Shown here piece after piece: positions 9,250 through 20,033 of a stretch of DNA of 64,000 nucleotides. The notes under the pieces are model-generated. The model did not search any database. It saw only the letters and a list, made by a program, of their open reading frames with translations, and had not been told where the DNA came from. This DNA comes from Alphaproteobacteria bacterium (GTDB lineage: Bacteria; Pseudomonadota; Alphaproteobacteria; Rhizobiales; Xanthobacteraceae). Numbering within the stretch: the stretch's first letter is position 1; each line of letters begins with the position of its first letter. The stretch covers positions 5,468,001-5,532,000 of the forward strand of contig JBBCGH010000001.1 in the NCBI GenBank assembly GCA_037200445.1, written 5' to 3'. A program made the translations under genes and the position numbers.

Positions 9250-10125
9250 GTGCCGATGTCGCCCGGCTACATTCCGTTCCATCCCAATCCGTCAAAGCCG
9301 AAGTACAAGCCGCCCGCGGGTGCGGTCGACGCGCACTGCCACGTGTTCGGGCCGGAGGCCGTGTTCCCGTTCGCACCGAAGCGCAAATACACGCCCTGCG
9401 ACGCACCGAAGGAGAAGCTGTTCGCGCTGCGCGACTTCCTCGGCTTCGACAAGAACGTGATCGTGCAGGCGACCTGCCACGACACCGACAACCGCGCGCT
9501 GGTCGACGCGCTGGTCAATTCGAACGGCAAGGCCAAGGGCGTGGCCTTCGTCGGCGAGGAGATCACCGATGCCGAATTGAAGGAGCTGCATGACGCCGGC
9601 GTGCGCGGGGTGCGCTTCAACTTCATCAAGCGGCTGGTCGATTCAACGCCCAAGGATGTGATGCAGCGCATCGCCAAGCGCATCGCTGCGCTCGGCTGGC
9701 ACATCGTGATCTACTTCGAGCACGCCGATCTCGACGAGATGGCGCCGTTTCTCAAATCGATGCCGACCACGCTGGTGTTCGATCACATGGGCGTGCCGAA
9801 CGTCGCCGAGGGCGTGAACGGCAAGGCCTTTCAGGACTGGCTCAAGGCGATCGACGCCAACAAGACCTGGATCAACAAGGTCACCTGTCCGGAACGCTTT
9901 ACAATTGCGGGGCCGCCCTACGACGACGTGGTGCCGTTCGCCCGCACCATCGTGGAGCGCTTTCCGGATCGCGTGCTGTGGGGCACCGACTGGCCGCATC
10001 CCAACATGAAGAACGAGGCGCCGGACGACGGCGTGCTCACCGACATGATCCCGAAGATCGCGCCGATGGCCGCGCTGCAGCAGGCGCTGCTGATCGACAA
10101 TCCAATGCGGCTTTATTGGAGCTAG
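9250..10125 (+). CDS. ligI: 2-pyrone-4,6-dicarboxylate lactonase (LigI family amidohydrolase)
   Basis: Metal-type amidohydrolase barrel of 291 residues that opens the lactone 2-pyrone-4,6-dicarboxylate to 4-oxalomesaconate, the third step of the protocatechuate 4,5-cleavage pathway. The motifs match LigI closely as I remember it: PPAGAVDAHCHVFGP (HxH), FALRDFLGFDKNVIVQA, GVRFNFIKRLVD, WHIVIYFEHADL, LVFDHMGVP, WGTDWPHPNMK with the catalytic Asp, and NPMRLYWS at the end. The GTG at 9250 is chosen because GAGGAGG lies seven bases upstream; an ATG at 9256 is the alternative. It is separated from ligABC by soxCD, an M28-like gene and a Bug gene. The upstream IS may have changed its transcription. 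Confidence 0.92.
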   Translation: MPMSPGYIPFHPNPSKPKYKPPAGAVDAHCHVFGPEAVFPFAPKRKYTPCDAPKEKLFALRDFLGFDKNVIVQATCHDTDNRALVDALVNSNGKAKGVAFVGEEITDAELKELHDAGVRGVRFNFIKRLVDSTPKDVMQRIAKRIAALGWHIVIYFEHADLDEMAPFLKSMPTTLVFDHMGVPNVAEGVNGKAFQDWLKAIDANKTWINKVTCPERFTIAGPPYDDVVPFARTIVERFPDRVLWGTDWPHPNMKNEAPDDGVLTDMIPKIAPMAALQQALLIDNPMRLYWS

Positions 10126-10158
10126 GCCGGATACAGGCTGGCGGACGCCGACTCCAGT

Positions 10159-10686
10159 CTAGATGCGATCCGGAAACCGGACGATGAAGCCGTCGCGGTT
10201 CGGCATGATCACCTTCGGCAGCGTCTGCGCGTTCATCGTGTCGCCTTGGCCGATGAGCTCGTTCAGCGCGAGGATGTAGGCCGTGATCGCGTAGACCTCG
10301 TCATTGGAGAGCGAGTTCGGTTCTGAATAAGGCATCGCACGTCGCACGAAGTCGAAGATGGTGGTCGCATAGGGCCAGTAATTCTTGATGGTCTTGCCGC
10401 CATCGAGGCTTGCGCGGGCAGGACCGCCGACCATCGCGGCGCCGTGTTCGCTCCCTTTGCCGTTGTCGCCATGACAGGCCGAGCATCGCTCGGCATAGAG
10501 CTTCGCACCCTGAGCTGCCGTTCCGGCCCCGGCCGGGAGACCCGTGCCGTCCGGCATAATGCTGATGTCCCACGGCGCTATGTCGGCTTCCGTGACCGGC
10601 CTTCCGAGCTTCGGTCCCTGCGCGGATGCGGCGGCGACGCTCAACAGCACACAGGTCGCAACAAGAAGGGCTTTAGGCGTAGACAT
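10159..10686 (-). CDS. soxD: SoxD-like c-type cytochrome subunit of sulfite/sulfane dehydrogenase
   Basis: Periplasmic monohaem cytochrome c of 175 residues with a signal peptide (MSTPKALLVATCVLLSVAAASAQ), the haem motif CSACHG at about residue 68, and a distal Met in AMPYSEPNSL. The C-terminal extension TLPKVIMPNRDGF is characteristic of cytochromes that partner SoxC/SorA-type enzymes. The ATG at 10686 overlaps the soxC reading frame by 14 bases and has a GGAGG site within the end of soxC, so the two are translationally coupled. It passes electrons from the molybdenum subunit to the respiratory chain. No soxXYZAB is present. Confidence 0.85.
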   Translation of the reverse strand: MSTPKALLVATCVLLSVAAASAQGPKLGRPVTEADIAPWDISIMPDGTGLPAGAGTAAQGAKLYAERCSACHGDNGKGSEHGAAMVGGPARASLDGGKTIKNYWPYATTIFDFVRRAMPYSEPNSLSNDEVYAITAYILALNELIGQGDTMNAQTLPKVIMPNRDGFIVRFPDRI

Positions 10687-11989
10687 GGCGCACGCCTCCC
10701 TTCTGGTCGACGGCCCAACTCGTAATCGCATTGAAGTGCTGGCTTGGGAACGCGCCGACGGGCGGCGGCCTGGAGGTCTGCCCGCGCACCGCGACGAACT
10801 CGGCGCGGGTCGGCTGCATGTTTCCGCTCTCGTCCCAGGCGCGGCTTTGCAGTACCGCTGGCCCGCCATCCCAGCGCCACGGCATGCGGAAGCGGGTGAA
10901 CGCTTTCGGCAGAACAGGGTCCTGCAGCGCCGCCTGTCCCCAGCTTTTTCCGCCATCCGCCGACACCATCACCTTCGTGATGCGGCCCGTTCCGGAATAC
11001 GCGACGCCGGAAATCTCGTGATACCCGGGTTCCCTAAGTTGATGTCCGGGAGAGGGATGCGTGATGAAGGACTTCACTTCCTGCAGGAAGTAGAAGCGAT
11101 ACGATTTTCCATTCGGCAGGACCTGCGCGTAGGTGCGGGACTCGTAGTAGCTCATCGCGGGTTCGGTCGTGAGCTTGATCCGGCGCAGATACTTGACGTT
11201 CATGTTGCCTTCGTAACCAGGCAGCCACAGGCGCATCGGATAGCCTTGCCCCGGGTTGATGCGCTCGCCGTTCTGGTAGAGCGCGATCATGGCGTCGTCC
11301 AAACCCTTCGCGAGCGGAACGCTGCGGGAGAGGCGCGGAGCGTCCGCGCCTTCGGCGATCATCCACTTGGCTTCCGGCTGCACGCCTGCTTCCTCCAGCA
11401 GCGTGGAGAGCAGAACGCCGGTCCATTCGGCGCAGGAAGCAAGGCCGTGCAGCGCCTGCACGCTCGCCTGAATCGGTTCGTTGGAGAAAAGCGGCGCGCT
11501 GTTGCCGCCGCATTCGACAAATCCGATGCGCGAGGTGTGCGGATAACGCGCCAGCTCTTCGAGCGTAAACACGAGCGGCTGTTTCACCAACCCATGGATG
11601 ACCAGCTTGTGCTGCGCGGGATCGATGTCCGGGATTCCGCCGTGGCAGATCGTGAAATGGAGCGGGTTCGGCGTAATGATCCCCTGCAGCTGATGATGCG
11701 GAGTGCGGGCGCGGGAATTGCGCGGCACGTTGTCGGGATTGTCGACCGCGCGAATGACATCCTTTTCGAACCGCGACGGCACGCCATAGGCCGGGATCAC
11801 GCTGCCGGCTTCCAGGCTCCACGGGCCGTCCTTCAGAGATTCGGCGCCCGCTCCGGTCATCGATCCGGCGGAGCCCGCCGCGGCCGCGCCCGCGAAAATG
11901 GCTCCGCTTCTGAGCAAGGCTCTCCGATGCAGCAGGCCGTTCCCGGCCACGGGATCCAGATTTGCATACGGATTGCGCTTGAGCGCCAT
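10673..11989 (-). CDS. soxC: SoxC-like sulfite/sulfane dehydrogenase, molybdopterin subunit
   Basis: Sulfite-oxidase-family molybdoenzyme of 438 residues, exported by Tat. The leader contains RRALLRSGAIFAGAAAAGSAGS, a somewhat relaxed twin-arginine motif. Mo-cofactor domain: TPNPLHFTICHGGIPDIDP, then the Mo-ligand Cys in IGFVECGGNSAP. SoxC-like motifs WTGVLLSTLLEEAGV, RLWLPGYEGNMNVKYLRRIK and the C-terminal dimerisation domain (GRITKVMVSADGGKSW, RFRMPWRWDGGPAVLQSRAWD) follow. It oxidises inorganic sulfur (sulfite, or carrier-bound sulfane in the full Sox system). Without soxXYZAB nearby, a stand-alone sulfite dehydrogenase role is more likely. Confidence 0.88.
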   Translation of the reverse strand: MALKRNPYANLDPVAGNGLLHRRALLRSGAIFAGAAAAGSAGSMTGAGAESLKDGPWSLEAGSVIPAYGVPSRFEKDVIRAVDNPDNVPRNSRARTPHHQLQGIITPNPLHFTICHGGIPDIDPAQHKLVIHGLVKQPLVFTLEELARYPHTSRIGFVECGGNSAPLFSNEPIQASVQALHGLASCAEWTGVLLSTLLEEAGVQPEAKWMIAEGADAPRLSRSVPLAKGLDDAMIALYQNGERINPGQGYPMRLWLPGYEGNMNVKYLRRIKLTTEPAMSYYESRTYAQVLPNGKSYRFYFLQEVKSFITHPSPGHQLREPGYHEISGVAYSGTGRITKVMVSADGGKSWGQAALQDPVLPKAFTRFRMPWRWDGGPAVLQSRAWDESGNMQPTRAEFVAVRGQTSRPPPVGAFPSQHFNAITSWAVDQKGGVRHVYA

Positions 11990-12162
11990 GGTGTGCCCCT
12001 GTTACCGCGCGAAAAATTCCTCTCGGTCGGTTTGGCAGGATCGTTTGGCCTTTGCGCACAATCGCGACCGAACGCCCGCCCCTTCCCATTCCAATGCGCG
12101 CCTGCAATCGCAGGTGTCAGACAAGCCTACGCCAGTTTACGAGCACTGGGTAGGAGCACAGG

Positions 12163-13311
12163 TCAGGTGGCGGCGAGCACCGTCGTGACACGGGCAAACG
12201 CGCCGGCGAACTTCTCGATCATGCTCAGGTCGATCACATCCGGCCCGCGATCGTCCGGACTGTGAAACAGGTCGTTCTTCCCAATGATCGAGATGAACCG
12301 TCCTCCCCCGCGATGAATGTTTCGCGCTTCGCCGAGCGGCGCAGCGTCGCGTGGGTGGCGCCGGTCGATCCGCAGCCCGGCTTTGTTCATCGCGTCCGCC
12401 ATCAGCGCTTCCATCTCGCCGTCGGAGGCTTGCAGGATATTGGCCGGCCCCTGCGCTGCGCCGATGTTGGCGCCGAGGTGAATCCACGCCCTCGCGGATG
12501 ACACCGACTCCGGGCGGCGCGCCATGAAAGCATCAAGGCCGAGGTGACCGAGCTCGTGGCCGCTTGATGCAACGAACAGAACCTCCCGGGCGGGTTTGGC
12601 GGCGCGCACCGCGCGGATGATCTCCAGCCAGCACGCGAGACCACCGCCCCGCTCGCTTGCGCAGCTCCACCAGCCGCTGCGCGGTGTCATCACGACCAGA
12701 GGCGCAAGGTCCTTGTTGTTCGTGCCCAAGATCGACGCGACGACGTTGAACGCCTGGGCCTGCGTTCGTTCGACATGGGCTGTCAGCACGGCCTTTGCGC
12801 CCTGCCGCGCGCATTCGGCCAGGAACGGCGCTTCCTCGCTGGCGACTTGCAGCACCGGTGGCCCGAAAGGACGCAAAAAGCTGTCGGCATTGCTCGGGCA
12901 AAATCCCGGGCGCGCGCCCTGCGTCGCGACGACAATCGCCTGATGCCGCTTTTGCCGGCGCGCCTCGCCCAGCGCGCCTGCATCTGCGGCGTTCGGGGCG
13001 AGTTCGGCGAAGGCGATGGGCGCATCGCTCCCAAAACTTCCCAAGCGGCCCTCAATGCCAGTCGGCCCGGTGAAGCCACCGTCGAACAGGGGCAACCCTT
13101 CAATCCTGCGGTCACCTATCGTGAGCGACGCATCGATCGGATCAATGCGGCTGAGCGAGAATTCCTCGAACACCGGTTCGCAACCGATCTCACGCACCTC
13201 GCCGGCGAGCCAGTCTCCCGACAGTCGATCGACCGCCGTTCCGGTGCGGTGAAATCCCTGGGCTTCGTAAGCGCAAATGATGCTGCCGATGCGCTGCTGC
13301 AAAGACGGCAT
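12163..13311 (-). CDS. M28-peptidase-like protein with degenerate metal site
   Basis: Protein of 382 residues with the overall layout of M28 aminopeptidases: an N-terminal part with a PA-like insert (GPTGIEGRLGSFGSD, IAFAELAPNAADAG) and the peptidase core. Aligned by eye with the family, most zinc ligands are missing. The usual HxD is TPRS (in VVMTPRSGWW), the Asp is Glu in CASERGGGLACWLE, the Glu pair is His-Glu in SSGHELGHLGLDAF, and the Asp of the NLD motif is Gly in IHLGANIG. Only the last His (DLFHSPDDRGPDVID) is kept. It may be non-peptidolytic or use another site. The start at ATG 13311 overlaps the upstream stop (TGATG), so it is coupled to the solute-receptor gene. Confidence 0.7.
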   Translation of the reverse strand: MPSLQQRIGSIICAYEAQGFHRTGTAVDRLSGDWLAGEVREIGCEPVFEEFSLSRIDPIDASLTIGDRRIEGLPLFDGGFTGPTGIEGRLGSFGSDAPIAFAELAPNAADAGALGEARRQKRHQAIVVATQGARPGFCPSNADSFLRPFGPPVLQVASEEAPFLAECARQGAKAVLTAHVERTQAQAFNVVASILGTNNKDLAPLVVMTPRSGWWSCASERGGGLACWLEIIRAVRAAKPAREVLFVASSGHELGHLGLDAFMARRPESVSSARAWIHLGANIGAAQGPANILQASDGEMEALMADAMNKAGLRIDRRHPRDAAPLGEARNIHRGGGRFISIIGKNDLFHSPDDRGPDVIDLSMIEKFAGAFARVTTVLAAT

Positions 13312-14287
13312 CACTCGACCTTGATGTTGGCGGCCCGGATCACCTTGGCCCATTTCTCGGTTTCATCGCGGATGAGCTTGCCGAAGTCGGCCGGCGAGCC
13401 CGGAAGCACCATGCCGCCGAGGTCGGCGAACCGCGCCTTGATCCGGGGGTCTGCAAGCGCGGCGTTGATCTCGGCGTTGAGCTTATCGATGATTGCCGAT
13501 GGCGTGTCCTTGGGTGCGACGAGGCCGACCCACTGGCTCGCTTCAAAGCCCGGAATGAACTCGCTGAGCGTCGGAACCTCCGGCAGCGCCTCCGTGCGCG
13601 TGGCGGTGGTTACCGCGAGCGCGCGCAGGCTCCCGGTCCTCACATGGCCGAGCGAGGTCGCCATCTCGGTAAACGCGACCTGGATTTGCCCACCGATGAG
13701 ATCGGTGACCGCCGGTGCGGCACCTCGGTAGGGCACATGCGTGAGATCGGTGCCGGTCATCAGCTTGAAATACTCGCCGATGACATGCGCCGGCGAACCG
13801 TTGCCGCCGGAGCCCATCGCGATCTTGCCGGGATTGGCCTTGGCATAAGCGATGAACTCGGGAACGCTTTTCACCGGAAGCGAAGGGTTCACCTGCATCA
13901 GCTGCGGCACGCGGACGATGCTCCCGATCGGCACGGTATCGTGGATGAAGTTAAAGTTGAGCGTTTGGAACAAGGTCGGATTGATCGCCGCGTTGCTGCC
14001 CGCAATGAGCAGCGTGTAACCGTCGGGAGCCGACCGGATGACCGCCTCGGTGCCGATATTGGTGCCGGCGCCTGGCCGGTTCTCGACGAAAAACTGCTGG
14101 CCGAGGCGCTCCGACAGCCACTGGCTGATAATGCGCGCCGTGACGTCGTTCGCGCCGCCGGCCGCAACCGGCACAACGACACGCACCGCCCGTGCCGGGT
14201 AGGTTGCGCCCACGCGGTTGGCGGCACGATGGGCAGCGCGGCAGCGCATGCGGCCAATCGCAAGACGTTGCGGCGAACAAGTTTCAT
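13311..14287 (-). pseudogene. Bug/TctC-family tripartite tricarboxylate receptor with a frameshift after the signal peptide
   Basis: Periplasmic solute receptor of the tripartite tricarboxylate transporter type. The ATG at 14287 with a perfect AGGAGG site starts a normal signal peptide (MKLVRRNVLRLAACAAALPI ... PTAWAQ), but that frame then leaves the protein. The mature part (YPARAVRVVVPVAAGGANDVTARIISQ... to the end at 13311) continues in another frame. The span of 977 bases is not a multiple of three, and one extra base near 14200-14210 would join WAQ to TYPARAVR. All other family motifs are present (ENRPGAGTNIGTEAV, SPDGYTLL-like, VPYRGAAPA). Either a one-base deletion has silenced the gene or this is a sequencing error. 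No membrane subunits (TctA/TctB) are adjacent. Confidence 0.82.
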
Positions 14288-14461
14288 CGGTCCTCCTGAG
14301 AGCAGGCCCGCGACGCTTCATTTGCCATACTACGCTGGCCCTCGCGCGGGAATCGATGGCACATTTCATTCGCCGCGAACGAGAACTGCTCCAATCGCTG
14401 CGGCGTAACGGCGCGAAGCGTTGCCAAGCGCGCTGTCGCCGAGTATTGAGAGCCCGAATTT

Positions 14462-14483
14462 CGCGTCCCGCAAAACGGACGCG
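14462..14483 (+). promoter_or_regulatory. Hairpin in the ligA leader
   Basis: Perfect 7-bp inverted repeat CGCGTCC-cgcaaaac-GGACGCG ending three bases before the AAGGGAG ribosome site of ligA. It could be an operator or an mRNA structure near the start. The 213-base divergent gap between ligA and the Bug gene holds no other clear element. Confidence 0.35.
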
Positions 14484-14500
14484 ACAAGGGAGCAACGCCG

Positions 14501-16840
<2,340 letters not shown>

Positions 16841-16881
16841 GGTCAAATGGCTTTTCGGCGCCGGACCCTTGATTATTAAGG

Positions 16882-16925
16882 GATAATATATTATCTGTTA
16901 TGTTCATAAGAGTACATAACAGATA
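16882..16925 (+). promoter_or_regulatory. hipB: hipBA promoter/operator with two palindromes
   Basis: AT-rich stretch in a GC-rich region. A perfect 14-bp palindrome GATAATATATTATC (16882-16895) overlaps a -10-like TATAAT-type box. It is followed by a perfect 12-bp inverted repeat, TATCTGTTATGT (16892-16903) and ACATAACAGATA (16914-16925), whose last base is the A of the hipB ATG. This fits autorepression by HipB. No ribosome site lies before the ATG, so hipB may be read from a leaderless message. Confidence 0.72.
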
Positions 16926-17227
16926 TGGAAATATCTCTTAAGATATCTTCCCCAAACGATGTTCTAAGGCGTCTCGCGCAACGTGCGAAGCGCCGCCGAC
17001 TCGATGCCAACCTGACGCAAGCAGGATTGGCGGAACGCGCCCAACTCAGTCTCGGGACGCTCAAACTTTTCGAACGCACCGGCAAGGCGTCGACCGACTT
17101 TATCATCCGACTTGCCTTCGCACTGAATGCCGAAAAGGAGTTTGACGCTCTCTTCCCCTTTGCGGCACCAACGTCGATCGATGATGTCATCGCCAAGCCG
17201 CGCAGGCTGCGGGGACGGCGCATATGA
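16925..17227 (+). CDS. hipB: HipB-type antitoxin, XRE-family HTH
   Basis: DNA-binding antitoxin of 100 residues. The helix-turn-helix is at about residues 30-55 (ANLTQAGLAERAQLSLGTLK), followed by FERTGKASTDFIIRLAFALN. It would neutralise HipA and repress the operon at the palindromes overlapping its start. Its stop overlaps the hipA start (ATGA). The codon and base composition is visibly more AT-rich than neighbouring genes, consistent with recent acquisition. Confidence 0.85.
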   Translation: MEISLKISSPNDVLRRLAQRAKRRRLDANLTQAGLAERAQLSLGTLKLFERTGKASTDFIIRLAFALNAEKEFDALFPFAAPTSIDDVIAKPRRLRGRRI

Positions 17228-18492
17228 AGAAGCCCGCCGGCCGAACCCCGTCGCAGGTGGAGCGGCTCACTGTCCGACTGAACCTTCTTGGCCGCTTGGT
17301 CGAGATAGGTACGCTTGCGTGGAGCCGACAAGAGCGCCGCGCGTACTTCGAATATAACCCCGCTTTTCTCGAAGCACCGCTCCCGTTGTCGCCGTTCAAT
17401 CTCCCAACTTCATCCGGGCTGAAGGCAGCACCGTACCAACCGTTCGATGGCCTGCATGGGGCGTTTAATGACAGCCTGCCGGACGGCTGGGGACGGCTGC
17501 TGCTTGACCAGCGCCTTCAAAAACAGGGTTATGACCACCGCACTTTGGGCCCTCTGGAGCGCCTTGCCTATGTTGGTAGCGCCGGCATGGGTGCGCTTCA
17601 ATACGCTCCCGACAAGGCCTTTGAGAATTCCGCGGGCGGTACAGTGGACCTGGATTGGCTCGCAAGCCAGGCTGAGCAGGTTCAACGCGAAGTCAGAACC
17701 GCGGACGTCGACAGCCTGCAACAAATGCAAGGTAGCTCCGCAGGCGCACGTCCAAAGATCATGATTGGGCTCGACACCGCGAAGGACATTATTGTGCCGG
17801 ACTATGGCACTGGCCTGCCGGCACAATATGAACCGTGGATGGTCAAGTTCAGATCGAAGAATGATTCGGAAGAGATCGGCGCGGAAGAATACGCCTATGC
17901 GCTAATGTCAAGCGATGCCGGTGTCGAGGTGCCGACGAGCCGATTGCTGAAGACGCGCACGGGCAGCTACTTTGCAGTCCATCGTTTCGACCGCCTGCCG
18001 GAGGGCAGTATGCATATTCATACGGCGAGCGGGCTGCTCGAGGCGGACCATCGAATGCCCGCAATCGACTACGACACTCTGCTCCGCGCAACGCGCGTCC
18101 TCACGCGAGACGAGCGTCACGTCCGTCAGATGTTCCGCCGCATGGTGTTTAATGTTCTCGCGCACAACCGCGATGACCATTCCAAGAACCACGCATTCCA
18201 GATGGGAGCAGACGGTTCATGGCGCCCTACCCCGGCCTACGATCTGACTCTTTCGGATGGGCCCGCGGGCGAACATAGCCTTGCGATCGCAGGTGAAGGA
18301 AAAAAACCCGGTCATGCTCACATCTCGAAAGTCGCGGCGGATGCCTCGATTCCCAAGGCCGAAGCAGCCGCGATACGCGAAGCGGTCCGAGCCTCCATTG
18401 CCAAGTGGCCGGAGCATGCATCATCCGCAGGACTATCGCGACAAAGGACGTCCGAAATCGGAACGCTTCTTGAGAGGCAGGCGCACGCCTGA
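17224..18492 (+). CDS. hipA: HipA-type serine/threonine kinase toxin
   Basis: Toxin kinase of 422 residues; HipA of E. coli phosphorylates glutamyl-tRNA synthetase and causes growth arrest (family knowledge). N-terminal couple domain (VERLTVRLNLLGRLVEIGTL, FEYNPAFLE). Kinase core motifs: GLHGAFNDSLPDGWGRLL, GSSAGARPKIMIGLD (phosphate-binding loop with the regulatory serines), EPWMVKFRSK (lysine), the catalytic loop VLAHNRDDHSKNHAF, and the metal Asp in TPAYDLTLSDG. All key residues appear present, so it is probably active. Coupled to hipB. The target cannot be told from sequence. Confidence 0.9.
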   Translation: MKKPAGRTPSQVERLTVRLNLLGRLVEIGTLAWSRQERRAYFEYNPAFLEAPLPLSPFNLPTSSGLKAAPYQPFDGLHGAFNDSLPDGWGRLLLDQRLQKQGYDHRTLGPLERLAYVGSAGMGALQYAPDKAFENSAGGTVDLDWLASQAEQVQREVRTADVDSLQQMQGSSAGARPKIMIGLDTAKDIIVPDYGTGLPAQYEPWMVKFRSKNDSEEIGAEEYAYALMSSDAGVEVPTSRLLKTRTGSYFAVHRFDRLPEGSMHIHTASGLLEADHRMPAIDYDTLLRATRVLTRDERHVRQMFRRMVFNVLAHNRDDHSKNHAFQMGADGSWRPTPAYDLTLSDGPAGEHSLAIAGEGKKPGHAHISKVAADASIPKAEAAAIREAVRASIAKWPEHASSAGLSRQRTSEIGTLLERQAHA

Positions 18493-18497
18493 GGTCA
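18484..18497. repeat. Right 14-bp direct repeat flanking hipBA
   Basis: CACGCCTGAGGTCA, identical to 16832-16845. Here it encodes the last residues (His-Ala-stop) of hipA, just as the left copy encodes His-Ala-stop of ligC. Confidence 0.7.
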
Positions 18498-18540
18498 CGC
18501 TGCGGCACTGCCCTTGGACTTTGGCCTAGTAGGCCCGTTC

Positions 18541-18565
18541 CCGGGAAATGGTGGGCATTTCCCGG
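18541..18565. terminator. Strong hairpin between hipA and livK
   Basis: Perfect 10-bp inverted repeat CCGGGAAATG-gtggg-CATTTCCCGG, 48 bases after the hipA stop. No U-run follows, so it may be a weak terminator or an operator of the following transporter operon. A second, 7-bp hairpin (GCGGGCA/TGCCCGC) lies at 18631-18649, nearer to livK. Confidence 0.5.
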
Positions 18566-18681
18566 TCCGTGGTGCTGCCGAATCCCGCTTTTCGGCCTAA
18601 CAATTCCGCGCTACCAGAGCGCCGGAACCGGCGGGCACGCCCTGCCCGCTCAAGAAACGCACCTAACCCGGAGGAAACTCG

Positions 18682-19854
18682 ATGTTGCGCAGACAATTCC
18701 TTTTGAGCGCCGCGGTCGTCGCGAGCGCCTTTGCCGCCTATCCCGCCGCCGCGCAGGAAACCGTCAAGATCGGGCTGATTCTGCCGATGACCGGCCAGCA
18801 GGCCTCGACCGGCAAGCAGATCGACGCGGCCGTGAAGCTCTATCAGGCGCAGCACGGCACGACGGTGGCCGGCAAGAAGGTCGAAGTCATCCTGAAGGAT
18901 GACGGCGCCGTGCCGGACAACACCAAGCGCATCGCGCAGGAACTGATCGTCAACGACAAGGTCAATTTCATCGCGGGCTTCGGCGTGACGCCGGCGGCGC
19001 TCGCCGCCGCGCCGCTTGCCACGCAGGCGAAAGTGCCGGAAGTCGTGATGGCGGCCGGCACCTCGATCATCACCGAGCGTTCGCCCTACATCGTTCGCAC
19101 CAGCTTCACGCTGCCGCAGTCCTCCGTCATCATCGCCGACTGGGCGCTGAAGAATAACATCAAGAAGGTCGTCACCCTGGTGTCTGACTACGCGCCCGGC
19201 GCGGACGCCGAGAAATCGTTCGCCGAGCGCATCAAGGCCGGCGGCGGCGAGATCGTCGCCGCGATCCGCGTGCCGCTGGCGAACCCCGACTTCGCGCCGT
19301 TCCTGCAGCGCGCCGCCGACGCCAAACCGGACGCACTGTTCGTGTTCGTTCCGTCCGGTCAGGGCGGCACATTCATGAAGCAGTTCGTCGAGCGCGGTCT
19401 CGACAAGGCGGGCATCAAGGTGATCGGCCCCGGCGACGTGACCGACGACGATCTGCTTCCGAACATGGGCGACGCGGTTGTCGGCACCGTGACGGCGCAC
19501 ATGTATTCGGCTTCGCACCCCTCGCAGATGAACAAGGACTACGTGGCGGCCTTCGAAAAAGCGAACAACTTCCGCCCCAACTTCATGTCGGTCGGCGGCT
19601 ATGACGGCATGCACCTGATCTACGAGGCACTGAAGAAGACCAACGGCGACACCGATGGCGACAAGCTGATCAACGCCATGAAGGGGATGAAGTGGGAAAG
19701 CCCGCGCGGGCCGATCTCGATCGACCCCGAGACGCGCGACATCGTGCAGAACATTTACATCCGCAAGGTCGAGAAGGTGAACGGGCAGCTCTATAACCAG
19801 GAGTTCGCGACCTTCGACGCCGTGAAGGATCCAGGCAAGGCCGACAAGAAGTAG
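18682..19854 (+). CDS. livK: Branched-chain-type ABC transporter substrate-binding protein
   Basis: Periplasmic type I solute-binding protein of 390 residues with a signal peptide (FLLSAAVVASAFAAYPAAAQ), then VKIGLILPMTGQQASTGKQI, the standard start of the Peripla_BP_6 family. GGAGG precedes the ATG. It heads a complete livKHMGF set. Such systems in alphaproteobacteria often import aromatic acids as well as amino acids (family knowledge), and the position between ligABC and ligM suggests an aromatic or amino-acid-like ligand (inference). Confidence 0.9.
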   Translation: MLRRQFLLSAAVVASAFAAYPAAAQETVKIGLILPMTGQQASTGKQIDAAVKLYQAQHGTTVAGKKVEVILKDDGAVPDNTKRIAQELIVNDKVNFIAGFGVTPAALAAAPLATQAKVPEVVMAAGTSIITERSPYIVRTSFTLPQSSVIIADWALKNNIKKVVTLVSDYAPGADAEKSFAERIKAGGGEIVAAIRVPLANPDFAPFLQRAADAKPDALFVFVPSGQGGTFMKQFVERGLDKAGIKVIGPGDVTDDDLLPNMGDAVVGTVTAHMYSASHPSQMNKDYVAAFEKANNFRPNFMSVGGYDGMHLIYEALKKTNGDTDGDKLINAMKGMKWESPRGPISIDPETRDIVQNIYIRKVEKVNGQLYNQEFATFDAVKDPGKADKK

Positions 19855-19875
19855 ACGACTCTGGCACTCCTCTTC

Positions 19876-20016
19876 ACCTCTCCCCCTGCGGGGGAGAGGT
19901 CGGACCGCGAAAGCGGTCCGGGTGAGGGGGCGGAGAGACAAGGGCAAATGCCCCTCACCTGGCTCGGTGCTTTCGCACTTCGCCACCCTACCCCCGCTGA
20001 CGCGGGGCGAGGGAAC
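19876..20016. repeat. Composite palindromic repeat between livK and livH
   Basis: Three stems: ACCTCTCCCC-ctgcg-GGGGAGAGGT (19876-19900), CGGACCGC-GAAA-GCGGTCCG (19901-19920), and further inverted segments with CACTTCGCCACCCTACCCCCGC to about 20016. A typical GC-rich mosaic repeat of this lineage. It divides the receptor gene from the permease genes and may lower downstream expression or stabilise the livK message. Confidence 0.7.
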
Positions 20017-20033
20017 AGGCTAGCCTCCCGCGC

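Noticed and set aside
12110-12125. Small hairpin CCTGCAATCGCAGG-like upstream of soxC as terminator
   Set aside because: Short stem, no U-tract on either strand and no consistent position; not reported as a feature.
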